DNA from: Polymyxa betae
Taxonomy: Eukaryota > Endomyxa > Phytomyxea > Plasmodiophorida > Plasmodiophoridae
DNA length: 64,000 nucleotides
Assembly: GCA_003693705.1 (NCBI GenBank)
Contig: RBZT01000667.1
Location: 1-64,000 of the forward strand
Direction: 5' to 3'
The position numbers and the translations under genes are program-made. This document shows positions 19,403 through 32,671 of the stretch, piece by piece. How positions within the stretch are numbered: position 1 is the stretch's first letter; every line of letters begins with the position of its first letter. The notes beneath the pieces are model-generated. The model was not told the origin of the DNA. It ran no database searches and was given only the letters and a program-made list of their open reading frames with translations.

Positions 19403-22400
19403 TTAGACGTATGGTCTCCATCCCTCATAAGTTAATGCTAAGATAAGTTCATCGGAACTATGATCCAGCAAACATTGGACCTGGTCTTCAATGGAAAGGA
19501 CCAGATCGCCATATTTCGCTCTCCGATTGCCTTGCACGATCTCTGACAGTTTCTCTTTGTTGGGATTTGCTGTCAACAGAAGTTCTTCGGACATAATCCA
19601 AACTGATGAGAACCCTTGCAATTTCATGCCAGCAAACTCCATCTTTCTCTTCCCATCAAACATCATCATGGCATTTCGACCTGTCTCATCTGATGCCTTG
19701 GACTTTTTCTGCCAGTCCACATGAGGCTCGCGAATGAACACTTCCATCACAGTCAGCAAAGTCTGCCGATTGGAACGCAGAGCCCGCATTGTATGGACCA
19801 TAGTCTGGTATACAAGAGTAGATGGTGGTAGCGGGAACAGTGCATTCTGAAACATTGGAGTATATCGTATTGGCACCAATTCTGGAATTGGCAATTGCAG
19901 ACCTTGGTCAAACGCTACACCAAAATCGATCTGTAGCAGGTTTCCTGTAGCCTAAACTGCTATCAGAATTCAAACAAGAAGGGGAATGGTTGCCAGGACC
20001 TGATCAATGAGAAGGTTGTCAAGATGGCGATCACCAATGCCAAGAATGTATGCAGCAATTGCAGCAACAGCATACGATTGCGTCATTCTCGATCGAATAT
20101 CCATAAGGGACGCTTCACTATTGCAGAAACTACGTGCAATCAAAGCGAATAATCCAGCAGGCAATTGACTGCATGTGGATCGGTACGCCGATGTCAATGA
20201 CGAATGGGAATTCGAACGTGAAACCATGGTGTTATACGCTGCCAGAAGTGATGTCTGGGACCTAATGCGAACTGCCTTCATAAGCGATTCGCGAAAGGAG
20301 GCATGCAGGTCGGATAGAAACTGTTCGCCCACTTGAAGCTCGACGCACGATGTTAATCCCACCTCAAATATCATTCAGCAATGCAGAGCAAACATGGAAT
20401 AGATCGACTACCGTGTTCTGAACCCATTCAATGATACCCAGATTAGGTGTCATTGGTATGACAGCGTACGTCGCGATTGAGAGACGCCGTTGCGAACACG
20501 ATGCGTCTCCATTGAAGACGGCGTTCATAACAGTGAACATCGATTGAATTCGTTCATCGAGTCGCAGATCTAAATCGTCATTAACAGCTGTAGATTCAAT
20601 AAGCAAATCCCATCGACCTTCGCCGCCTTTCACAAGCCATGAGTACTCGCGCTCATCGCTACCATGTATGACCACCTTTTTCGGGCGACGGACCGATCTG
20701 ATTTCATCAGTAATGATTTCAGACCGATCCATTTAGCCTACCGAATGCAGTGCACGACTGGATCGAAACTGACGATTCTCGAGTGCGACGCCGGATTTGG
20801 ACGATTCCATCCTCCATATTGACCCGGTGCTTCAATATACCTATACGAGATCGTGATAAGATATGAGATATTTAACAAAAGGAAAACGCATACTCGGTCT
20901 CCGAATATTCGAATGCAGATAAGAAAGGGCTGAAATCTGAAAGCGACATAACTCCATGAGGTAGCTGAGATATTCTTTGACGAACGATTCGCGAGCATTC
21001 CTTCTCGATTGCATCTGGTTGCAATGATTCCAGTTTGCGACCATCCGGGCCGAATGTTGAATCGATTTCGTTTTGGAATTCGTTGCGGAACGCGGCCATG
21101 GTCTTGGTGGTGACATCCTGCGGTAGACAATCGCGGCGAAATTCCAGGTACGACTCTCGCGCTTCATCAACACGCCCCTGTGCTAACAAGGTCGAGCATA
21201 ACGCCGCCCAAGATCGGAACTGTACGACAGTCAGCAACTCAACGATCCCCGAGACGCAATTGATGGACCTGATGCTCAGGAAAAATGAGACGATTCAACT
21301 CCGAGATGAGACGACGGGTTTGTGGCAGATTACATTGATGTAGTAGTTGTTCGAGAGCCTGTACGGCCTGTTTGTTAGGCTGAGCGCGATCCTGCCAAAC
21401 GTGTTAGTGCCGTTCAACGACGGTAGCAGAATGATTAGAAAACGACTTTGAGCGAGACTACTAAAGGATAGATAAGAGCATGCGGATAGTCTTGAGCAAT
21501 TCGTTCCAAGATTGGTAAGATAATCTGCAAGGAACTTGACAGATAGGCGATAATCTGAGCTACCCATCGTAACAGCATCCACGATGGAACAGCCCGTGCC
21601 AGATCAGTAAACGTCGCCAGTAATCGCGCCTATGTATCCATCCCATTACCATTGCTGATAAAGTTAGACGAGGTTTTGTTACCGAATCACTGTTGATAAC
21701 ACGATCGAGTATATATGGAAACATCTCCGTGGATTCTGTGGAATGTGCCATTGCAATGAGCACGTTACTGACCAGATGATGGGTTAATGATACATCCGAC
21801 TCTGATGTGGTTAACTGCATCTGACAGTAACGTGCACAACGCATCAGACAACGCGCAATGTGTTCTGTTTGGTCAGACGTAGCAGAATCCGCCAGACGTC
21901 CCAGCAGCCGTTGTGCATCGGAGCTGCATTGTTCCACAAGAACGTCGGGTTGGCCTTTGACGAACAGCAGCAGATACGCATCGAGACGTTGCAGATCGGG
22001 AAGGGACTCGAGCGGGAAGCGGCTCAGAACCTGGTCCGGATCCTGATTCTGTTGCAGGGCAAGAGCGAATTCGTAGAAGCGAAGATCTGTGTGCCGTGGA
22101 TGTAACGAATTAGAAACGTTAAGGAACAGGGATGCCTGATAAGTGTTGCCCTGATCAAGATAGATCTGAGCTGTTTCTAAACCAACCCGGAATGCGATTG
22201 ATTGCAGCTGTGGTTTCCAATCCGGATGCAGTCGTTCGAGACGTGCTAGGCTCCTATATCAAACATCAGCAGACAAATCCCATCGTACTGGACGTCGGCA
22301 TACGATAATCTCGACCGAGTCAGATCGTCTACGAAAACGCTCTCCGATAGATGAAGAGATTCGGGACGTCGCCGGATCCAGATTCGGCATTGATCGGGCT

Positions 22401-25400
22401 CGGTAATATGGAACGATTCGTGAAATTCGGTGAGAATGTGCAGTTGCCGTACTAAACTGTGCGTCTTCTGAATGCCCGATACAGATACACGCTGGAGCTC
22501 GTGTAGGACCAGGTTCAGAGACCGATCAAGAAAGGTTCGAGCCCTCAGATCGTCGCCCAGCTATCCGCTATTCATTCAAATGGATGAAAGACCAAGGGCA
22601 GTATTACCTCAGCTATGTTCATGCACAGGTCGAATGCGATCCCCGGATGACGATCCAGATGGGACTCGGCAACAGTGGCAAACTCAGCAATCCGATCGCG
22701 TTGACCATCCAATTTACGAATTGATTTTTGATAGTAATTGATATATTTCAGACGCAGATGTGGATGTCCAGTGAATAGATCTACATCATCCGACCAGAGA
22801 CGGCGCCACGACTCGTCCCTAAATCAACGTCAGCCACCAGCCGTCGCGTTTCAGTGAACAAAACCAGGATCGTTCACGTTCTATACGTACGAGACGGGAT
22901 CGTCGATAGAGCTCAAAACGCTATCTAGTACAGGTTGCCATTGTCCAAGATAGGCCAAGGCCTGAATTCGCCCTTCCTCCCAGAGCTCTATCTCAAAATC
23001 ATCGACATCGGCGGTGTCGTCCTTGGTCAGCAGCGATTCGAACTGGCGAAATGCATCATGGAATGTGCCGGCGAACATGTTGGCTACAGCCTGGGATGTT
23101 TCCGGTTCATGAGCAAGTCGAAGTGACAAGGCAGCAATCATATCCGCATCATATAATGATTCATAGAGCTCATACAAACTACAGAGAGACTCTCGGTCCC
23201 AATGCTGCTTCTCAACATCGCTATCGGCACCTCGTTTTTTCGACGTCCGAACCGTCCCGTCCCGTTCTCTACAAAATGGAATGTCAGCCTGCGAAATTTC
23301 GGAACGAGTAGACATTGAACCGAGATAATGGCGCAATCTGGTGTTCCAGGAGCAGTACGCCAGATTCCAGACAGGAATTGAGCTGGGCCATGCGAATAAT
23401 GGACGCGGCCGGGATGTCGATGCGCTGGCATTGGCGGCACGCGAGAAGTACGACCGAGGCCAGAGCAGGGGACGCGACCGGCCCCGGATTCGAAACAATC
23501 TGGGCCAGGTGCAGACGGATCAGTTCGCCGTCTCGGTCCGAAACCTTGTCCATGAGCGCCGCGAACACGGTCAGAAACACAAGATCAGTTACGGATCTGT
23601 CCCGATACAGCATTCGTAATGGAGCGATAAGATCACGTTGTGGTCTATAGATCGGTTCAGCCGAACTCAGCAAAACGAACAAGCTTGAAGCAAAATGTAA
23701 AAACAGCAACGAGTCAAAAGAACGATAGAAAACGATTCCGTGCAGACATCTGAACATCGGGCAGTTCTCCGTCGCGATAGGTTCGATACAGCTGGACCGA
23801 GCGCTCACGACGTTCGCGTTGCTCACCCAGGTTGCGGGCGGCGTCGCGCTTGTCGCGATCCATGCGGCGAATAGCGGCGGCGCGGGCCTGTATGATGGGG
23901 CGCGCCCCGAACCTTTTGGGCAACCGACCCGGCAATGTCGTTGCAGCTGTTGGTCTGGCCTCCGGCTCATACGATGGCATCAGAGCATCGATGGCCGGAT
24001 TCGATGGGTCCAGCGACGAGATTGTCTACGAAATTTGATCGTGGCAGCTGTGTAGCAATCGTTATCAAACCTGACTGAGGGAAAATTCGGGATCGGGTGT
24101 GGCCGGGATGAAAGCGGGCTCCGGGGTCGACGCCACCGATGAATAGAGCGGCGTTTGGGTCGGATCGGAATACGGTCGCCACGTTCCATCGACGTTGAGT
24201 GGAACGAAATTCACCGAATCGCTGAGCGGGAACGGTGATAGCGGTTCGGACATAGCGGCGTGCTGTTCAGAGACGGACAGCCAGAGGAATGTGGCCAAAC
24301 CGATGAAATCGCATCCGATCGGCAACGCATTGAGTAACCAGATCAGTAAAGAGGACGGCGAGGTGCTGTGGGCGGCGGCGGACGATGACCAGAAATCGCC
24401 GGACAACGAACGGATATCGCGATGTTCGTCGTGGAATGCTGCCAGGAGCTGAGCGCGAACACTTCGAATGAGATCGTCGGTGAGGTCGGCGAACTTGGTG
24501 GCAATGGCGATCATAATTTTGCAGAGTGTTAGTCGAACCAGGAGGTCCGAATCGGTAGCATGTCTAAAACTGGAAATTAGCGTGATAACAATTAGTTAAG
24601 AGAGGTAAACCGAGTGAGAGCGGGCCAGATTACGTCTTTAATCTGGACTAGAGACAAGCGCGGCACAACGAGTAGCACCAAAAGCAGGATCGCCCGATCG
24701 ATCTCGGGCAGCTTCTGACCCATTGCTTGGTTTAGGACCGGAACCACGACGTTCAGAGGATTCTGTCAGCTTCGTTCACGTTCCATAGTAACATTCAACT
24801 CGCATAAAAACGAAATCGCCATGAAATTTCGAACTTCAGGCAAAAGCGGAGAAATGGCAGTTGAAATAGAATGAAAGCAAACCTGAGCAGTTGTGGCAGT
24901 TGGCATCAAGGCCTGAATAGCATTAAGCTGGAGGTCGCCCCGTCCCCGGACCGCCAGCGGCACGACCTGGCCGGCGATGCCCTCATCGACAAAAGCTGGG
25001 CAATGACGTCCGATTCGCATGACGATTGTGACAAATCGGCCACTCTGTCCCTGGTTCGCTAACGCAATGACGATGGAACGGACGCGCAAACGCCGCTGTT
25101 CGCGCTCCGAATCAGATCGGCTGCTGACACGTTCATATTCGAACAGACGCCCGAACAGCGACGCTGCACGGTTCGACACGATACGAGATTCATGCGAAAG
25201 ACAGCGCAATAGCGCGATACTGAGTTGATCGAATCCGATTTCCGACGACGGTTCGTGCTCGGGGCGCCCAATCAGGAGAGGCACCTCGATCAATGAAAGA
25301 CCAACATAGATCGATCGATTCGAAGTCGTATTACTGCAGAGACGTGGTTAGTTTCAGATCTGTGTTACATGCCCAACAGACTAACAGAATTTGGAGCCCG

Positions 25401-28400
25401 ATGCCGGCATTGAAGCGCAACGCACACGACGCCCATTTCTGTACCAGGCCACGGATTAAGGTCAGGTGGTACTGGATCTTGGATTCGGGCTGAGTTTGAT
25501 CGCCGATATCATCCGCAACCGACATCAGATGCTGGGTGAACCGCGACGCCGATTCCGTATCCGACGGGACGAAAGTCCAGTCGTGTAGGAACATGCTGGC
25601 CAAATCGGCCCTGTCCAGCGTCAGTACGATTCGCGACAAAAGTTGGGTATGGTAAGTTACAGGAGGTAATGAAATCCGACACCACCAATACTATCCGAGG
25701 TAATAACAGCGACGATGTCGGCGAACAGGAACTCGGCGTAAGGCGCGAACTCCGCCGGGCAGTTCAAAACAAGTTTGAGAACCAGAAGGCGGACCTGGAC
25801 GACGACACTGGACGACCTCATCATATCGCGTATCTGATGCACCCATAACGGCGTCGACGTCTGGGGATCGGCACCGAATCGTCGGCTCAGTTCGCGAATG
25901 AGATTGATCAGAGCCGGCATGGCCCCCAATGCGTTTAACGGATCCAGTTCCATTTGCTGAGCTGGCCCCGGAGCGGGTTCATCAGCCGCTATCACGGCAC
26001 CCAAATATGCCTCCTCACGCAGCATGAGTAGGTCTTGGCTTAGCGAGGTCGAAGAGAGCCGTACACGGGTCGCACGGCGTCGTACTGGTGGCGGTGGTTC
26101 CGAATCGGCCGCCGCCGCCATTGTTACGGCTGAGATCGGGAAAGTCATATCAATGGTGAAGCTCGGTGCCCAGAAACGATCGACCAATTGCGACCAGGTC
26201 GGGTCCGATCTGGTCTCGTTCAAGCACAGACCGACTATGAGTTTCTCGGGAGTTGACTGCGCGTCCGGAGAGGGGCGTGATAGAAGGAGAGCGCACAGAC
26301 AGCTGTAGGCGGCGGTGTGATATAAACGATCCAATTCAGGATCGTCCGGTGTCATCGCGGTCTTCAAATGGTCGGCGCATTTCTTGCAAGCCGACTTCAG
26401 GTCGGTCTGCAGCGCTGCCAACACCAGTTGACGCTCGTCTTGGAAACGCTCAAGCAGGGCGCGGATGATGTCGAAGGCACCGCGGGATGAGACCACATCG
26501 CCGGAGTCTGTCAGCTGCCAGATCGATCGGGCGTGCTGCGATACGAAGACGCCAACGACCCCGCGAACCGATCGCATAACGAACGGGACCAGGAAAGTAT
26601 CGGCGATGAAGGCGCGAGCGTTATCGTGCCGAGATCGATCGATGTTCGGGTTGGAGAAGAGGCGAATGGCCCAATGAGCCCAATAGAGGCCGTCGCTGCG
26701 GCCCAATGACGATGACGACAGCACCGAGACCAGGCTCTGCATGCACGAATCGATCGCCGCCTGCTGACGATGATGACGTTCGCGGACGATGCCAAGTAGC
26801 GATTCAAGGAGTTCCGGTCGGCGACAGAACACAAGAATGTCAAGGATTTTGGTGAGGAGCGCAGCGCAGCGCAGGTTGACGGGCGTACCGGCCTCGATGT
26901 CGATCGATTTCTGCGGCCACGGCGCCGATGTGGTTAGGCGACGAATCGAGTCAGAGAGCGTTTGATCGATGGCGTCCGACGAACTGCCGACCGTGAATAT
27001 ATGTCGGACGACGTCGAGAACATCATCGACAACTGGATCATGCTCCGATGCGAGACATTGGTCGCAGAACTTTACGATCAACTGAAGTCGTGGCTGGTGA
27101 CGATCGGCAACCAGTGACGGATCCCAGACGCAAATGCGGTGCAGAAAACGAGTCTGCGCGCGAACGTCTTCCACGTTACTAGACAGCTGATCCGGCAGAA
27201 ATTTGCAGAACGAGTCCAATGCAGCGATGATACGTTGCCTGTCGTCGGGTTCGTAAGGGCGCAGTTTCAACAAGACCTGCTCAAATCCATCAAACATGAT
27301 CGAGCGCAGATCGGAATGGGAATCGAAATTGCTGAACAGCGAACGAACCAAATCCGAGATGAGACTCAGGGAGCGATGCCGGAATAAATGAACGGAGACT
27401 GCGGTCGAGCATGAAACGCGAAACGGTTCGCTGGCGCGGATCAACTGGAACAGTTTCTGCTCTGATAGGCCGATTTCCAAGGTCAGGCCCAATATAGCAC
27501 AAGCTTGTTCATATTGTGTTGGCTCGATAGATAGGTTAGATAGCTGCGCAGCTAAACGTTCGGCAACGGTCGCTATATGCAATACCAGTGTGCCGTTCGA
27601 GCAGAGAACGAGCAGTGCGTGAACTAGATGGATACGATCAAGGAGATCGGCGGCCGAGACCTTCTCCAGATCGAATCTGCAGCAGCGCCGGATGCGACCG
27701 GCATCGATCCGGATACCACCCAGAGCACGGCGGACAGCTGTGGTGAGGTCGTGGCCGTCATGGTGCTTGCAGAATAGCACCCGAATAGCGAAGTCGACGA
27801 CGATGTCGCCGTTCAGATCGATCGCATCGACGACCTCAAATAACGATTGTAAAGAGGCGGGTTCGATCGGCGCTGGATCTTCACATGAGCCCAGAAACTG
27901 TAACAGACGCTGTTTGAACTCGTTGTTGACGACCGGCAAGGAATGAGATATGCCCCAACGGACCAGCTGCAGAGTACAAACAAAATCGAGATCATCTTTC
28001 AACGAACGGGAGATGACGGCGCGGAACTGCTCTAGATCAATCAAATCGGGGGCAGAGCCGTGGCCGGGCAAGATGGAATCGAACGCCTTTATAAACACAG
28101 CCTGGTGCTTGCAATGGTTGCGAACGATCTGCGACGCAATCCAGCGAAGAAGATCAGATAGGCTGTAGCATGTGGACATCCCCGACCGAGAGAGATCTCG
28201 ATCTTGCAGGAGATGGGCCTTACCGTGGTTCGGATCGGCAATGATACGAAGAAAATAGCCCAGAGTCCGTTCTGAGATCCGGGCCAATAGTGATCGGGTC
28301 TCGTTAAGTTCCAGCTCCATCAGCGTCATGCTGGCCAGCAGGTCATGTACGATACGTAACGTGAATTCGGCTACGAGATCGTTACGCTCACGGAAGGCGC

Positions 28401-31400
28401 GATAGATCCGGGATAGGATGCCATACGCTCCTAGACGTTTGCCACGTTCCTGGCGACGACATAAGGCGCAAACCCGCCTGAGCAAAGTTCGGACGGTGTC
28501 GAGGCGCGAAAACTTGAGCTGCCATTTGAAGCATTCGGCGATGGATTTTGACCCGATATCCCGTAACGCTGCATTACTGGAATCGCAAGCGGCATTCATG
28601 AGAGCGCTCAGCAGACCCTGGTCGTTATCACTCTGTGAGTACCAATGACATAGCTGTAGGGTCAGGGTTCGGAATGGGGTCGCCACCGAGACATCCACAT
28701 CCACCGATAAGCGCAGCGCGATCGGGAACAGATTTGAATAGATTTTCTGGAGCGGAGAAACGCGCCGTTTCCGCGGGTCGCGAGCATCGTCACAAACGCA
28801 TTTAATAATGATCGCGTGGAGATATTCGGCCGCCGAGATCTTCAGCTGACGGTCGGATGAACGTACGGCGATGTCGCAGGCGGCTGACAGGAACCGATCG
28901 AAAGTGATTGGAAGCGAGGCGCTTCTACTGAATGGCAGATCGAAATGGAGATGTAGAAGGGTATCCCAGGCATGACTGACAGACGCTTGATGCCACGATT
29001 GCGAGATGGTCTCTGGAGTGAGACCAAGCTGACCAATTAGCAGAAAAATTCGTGTTTGTAACGTCGAACTCCTGAATCATACAGGGTGAAACGTGGGTTC
29101 AGTGGGTGGTGAACGTTACGTACGTTGCATTCGATCGAATATATGAAAGGAGATAGTCGAGGATCGGCATCAAATCAGATCGCACTCGATTCGGGTCGGT
29201 CGTCCAGCTGCTTAATGTATGGACAGCAAGTTCGGCAAATTTCTCATGTAGCAGACCGATTTCGAGACTGCGCTTGATTGCAGGCAGAAGGCTGAGTCGT
29301 GAGACTATCGTGAACTATTGAGCACCATTATGATGCTTGTTATAATCCTACCGATGTTTTCAGGTACATTCAGAATGAATTCCAAATACACGAAGAGCAG
29401 CTCGTTTTCCAGATTCCCAATGCGAGCTAAGGCAATAGAGGCGACATCGCGAAGAGCATATGGTTGAGCATACCCTGTAAGCAGACTGAGAATCCATGCC
29501 AACAAGGGAACATTTTTGGAACGAATACCGTGTTCTCGACAGATAGTAACAATGCAGCCTAATAGCTTCAAACTACCAGATATATTCGGAGACGTATTCA
29601 GAAGCGGAACAACATGGTTGAAGAACTCGACACTATAGGGCCCGAACCATCGTGGCTGAACCAACGGCAGAAACGATAGACAGAAATCGACCTGGAACGG
29701 GTCACACAAGACCGCCATACTGCAGACGTATGTAATACCAAATTCAGAAAGACGGTGAAATCGTTGGGATTGGAGGGGATCGCCGAATCGCCGCCACCTT
29801 CTGATATGCTGATATCCAGTCGTGATAGAATCTGAGGAACGCGAATCATCAGAGGCAAGTGCTGCGTAAACGACCGGAAAATGTACCTTTAGAAGAGACC
29901 CGATCACCATGGAATAGATATACTTACGAGCTGGTTCAAGTAATGGCCAAACTTCAGATCGAAGTCCTCGCTGCCAATTTTCCATATCTGATACAAGCCA
30001 TTTCATCCAGAGATCGACATAATCCTCATACTCTTGACGCCCTGTTGGTTTACGGACAGCATTAAGCGACAAAACTAACGCTTGAAACACCGTCTGACGA
30101 CAACAATGAGCATACAAAAATTGGAGTGTTGCGGTAATGAATCGAACCGAGGAGAAGATCCGGTTGATAAGCGTGACTGATTGAGAAGAGACTACAGTCA
30201 ACCGGAGTAACGCTAGACAGTTCTCATCACGTCGTTTCGCATACATGGATGGAAACGAAGCAAATAGCCGAACTGATCATTAATGAGCTGATGAGAGCCT
30301 GTATTCATCCGTCGTCTACCGAGCATGGCTTGAAGAGAAACAATCGACGAACTGTCGGGATCGTTGACGTACTGGACCATCATTGCGATTGACGAAACGA
30401 ACGAGGAGAAATTGGCGGTCCGTAAATCGAGGTCTTGATTGTCAGAGGCAATATAGACGCGCTGCCACCACTCCAAGATCTCTCCAATGTACTTACGCAG
30501 CTCGCCATCCTGTTTGTACGAGTAGATAGCTCCTGCAAACAGACCTAGATGCGGAAATCAGATGATGCTTCGACATCGGACACATCCATCATTGGTGAAT
30601 ACCAATGCCGCGAACTGCTGCGGTGATCCCCGAAGTATCTGATGAGAAACGTGGCATCATTGTAATCAGCTTGCGAATGACAAACTGGTGTCCAAATCCA
30701 ATCAGGCATAATGAAAACGAACAAATTGACAAATGTTTACAGAGTATAGCGAACCCATCTCTTCGCCCTCAGAACTATCACCAACTGCAACCGAGATCTG
30801 GGCCAGGCTTTCAATAAGTGTGTTGACGTACAGAAAGACTGTTGATGACCTCATAGATGACGCTGTCGAATGCCTGTGATCCATGATGGGAAATGTCTCG
30901 GTTACGATGATAAACACAGCTCTGCAGCAGCGAAATGATCGTGGTCACACACGTCACGAACAGTGGACGAAAAAGCGTAGCTTGCTCGCTGAGCAGATCC
31001 AGCGCTGCCAATGGCACTCCATAACGTGTGTGCTCAGTAGATAAGATCGCACAAATTACCTGAATGAAAGCGACTCAGTGGCGGAAATACTAATCAGATA
31101 GATGAGCGACTTTAAAGACTGTGTCAAGCGAAGTGAAGTGCTCCGAGAACGAAGACAGGAATCCAGATAGGCCACGAAGGACGCCTTCCACGACCAAATT
31201 CGACGGCGATGTCAAATGTTTCGTGAAAATCATGTTCAGGAACTTTACTTGATCGGCTGTGACTTTGTCTGAATAGCGAGCCGAGATGACGCCAAATGCT
31301 TCTAGGACAAGTTTTCGAACTAATAAAAAAGAAATGTTGAAAACAGCATACACTCGACATTAAATTTGTATCAACCTGAATCGCTTTTCAACTTCGCCCA

Positions 31401-32003
31401 GGCTCTGGCCTCATCTATTAAAGTTGCTATAATGGCTGTCAAAGATTGCCGAGTAGAATCCGCTAGCTCATCGTCCTTGATGAGCAGAATAATAAGCTGA
31501 AGAGCAGACACGCGAACTCTATAAGAGCGATCGCTTCGAAACAGGATTAAACAAATTCCCTGCATGGCATTATCAATGAACAATTAACCCCACCCACAGG
31601 TAGGCTAGACGACTCACAATAAGAGGGTCAGCATATGCAGAGAATGCAGAACTAGAATAGGTTTCGTAGACTTTAGCGACTAAGTCAATGATAGATGCCC
31701 GAACAATGTCGAAAGGATTCGGGAGTAATTTAATTGCATCCAGGATTTTCAGTAGAGAATCATCACGATCCTGATTTAATAGAAGATCCTTTCCAGTTTC
31801 TGTCCAGTCGTATTATATTTTCAATAAACCACAAGTCCAAAATCCGCCCGACCAATCTCGGTCTTGTCAAGGTGTAGAGCTCGCTCCTGAACTGCATTGA
31901 ATCCGGCGTCAACCCGGTCGAGGTCTTGAGCCAGGCAGGCAGCGGCCAGCTCCGCCAGGTCAGCTGCCAGGATTGTGGCGGCAGGCACCACGAATCGCGA
32001 CAT
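19403..32003 (-). CDS. PRKDC: DNA-dependent protein kinase catalytic subunit (DNA-PKcs)
   Basis: This giant PI3K-like kinase acts with Ku in non-homologous end joining. The N-terminal exons (32003 down to about 29300) are HEAT-type repeats split by many short introns. One exon of about 3 kb (25657-28704) covers the central solenoid and contains the DNA-PKcs-like LYHTAAYSCLCALLL and TPLWVHQIRDMM. Around 23.7-23.8 kb RSVQLYRTYRDGELPDVQ matches the LYRSYRHGDLPDIQ hallmark. The kinase domain shows RRPKKVVIHGSDEREYSWLVKGGE (about 20630-20700), LDERIQSMFTVMNAVF after an intron, LGIGDRHLDN (catalytic loop, about 20020) and IDFGVAFDQG (metal loop, about 19920). The C-terminus is a complete FATC ending YEGWRPYV at 19403. 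No frame-breaking change was seen in the catalytic core. The gene is about 12.6 kb and roughly 3,800-4,000 residues. The middle exons are markedly GC-rich. Confidence 0.9.
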
Positions 32004-32671
32004 TGATACGTGATCGCAGCGAACGCCGGCCCGCTCGGAAACCGACTGCGTCAAAGTTTAAATGAATGTCATTCGGCCGCTCAATTTCTCGCTCATTCGT
32101 TAACTTTCGTCGAGCCTGATGAAACGTATTCATGTGCGATCTGGTGTAGCTAATGTTAACCTGGGAGGTATTTCCACTGTGAGTGGACCCCATGGGGTAA
32201 TTACCCCCTCATCTCGATACAAAGCGCCTGTCGCACCATTCGGGTCATTGTTCGACATCGCCTAGAGCAATAATATTAACCTGCAGTAACGCTCTTAGCG
32301 AAGGCGACTCGCTGATCAATCGTCTTCGATAACATAGCCATTCTTTGCTGAGTATTTGCAATTTTTTTACGCTAAATTGCCTCACTTATTGACTTTCGCC
32401 GATTTCGCTCTTTGAACGCGATTTCGCTGCACTTCGCTTTGGCCTAGTTGTCACTCTGGATTTAGCCCTGCTAATAAGGTCGGACCATGCATAACTGCCA
32501 TCGACTCTACATGGTTTGTACTGTTTTGTTACAAAGCTTGCTCAACGGGGGACGCCTCCATTATCCCACTTCTCTTCCGTTTGGAAAGTGTCCGAATGAG
32601 CGGCCTCGTCTTCATTATTCTGAGGCCATCTGTGCTTAAAATCTGTTCACTGATAGACATATCTGCTTATA
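32004..32671. promoter_or_regulatory. Divergent intergenic region between DNA-PKcs and the decarboxylase
   Basis: About 670 bp separate two divergent start codons, one of the longer gene-free spaces in the left part of the window. It must carry both promoters. A palindrome-like stretch with GGGGTAATTACCCC at about 32194-32207 is the only striking motif. No coding exon was recognised. Confidence 0.5.

Noticed and set aside
22472-28700. Many plus-strand frames of 60-110 codons
   Set aside because: They are antisense to conserved DNA-PKcs exons in GC-rich DNA, where long chance frames are expected; none shows a motif.
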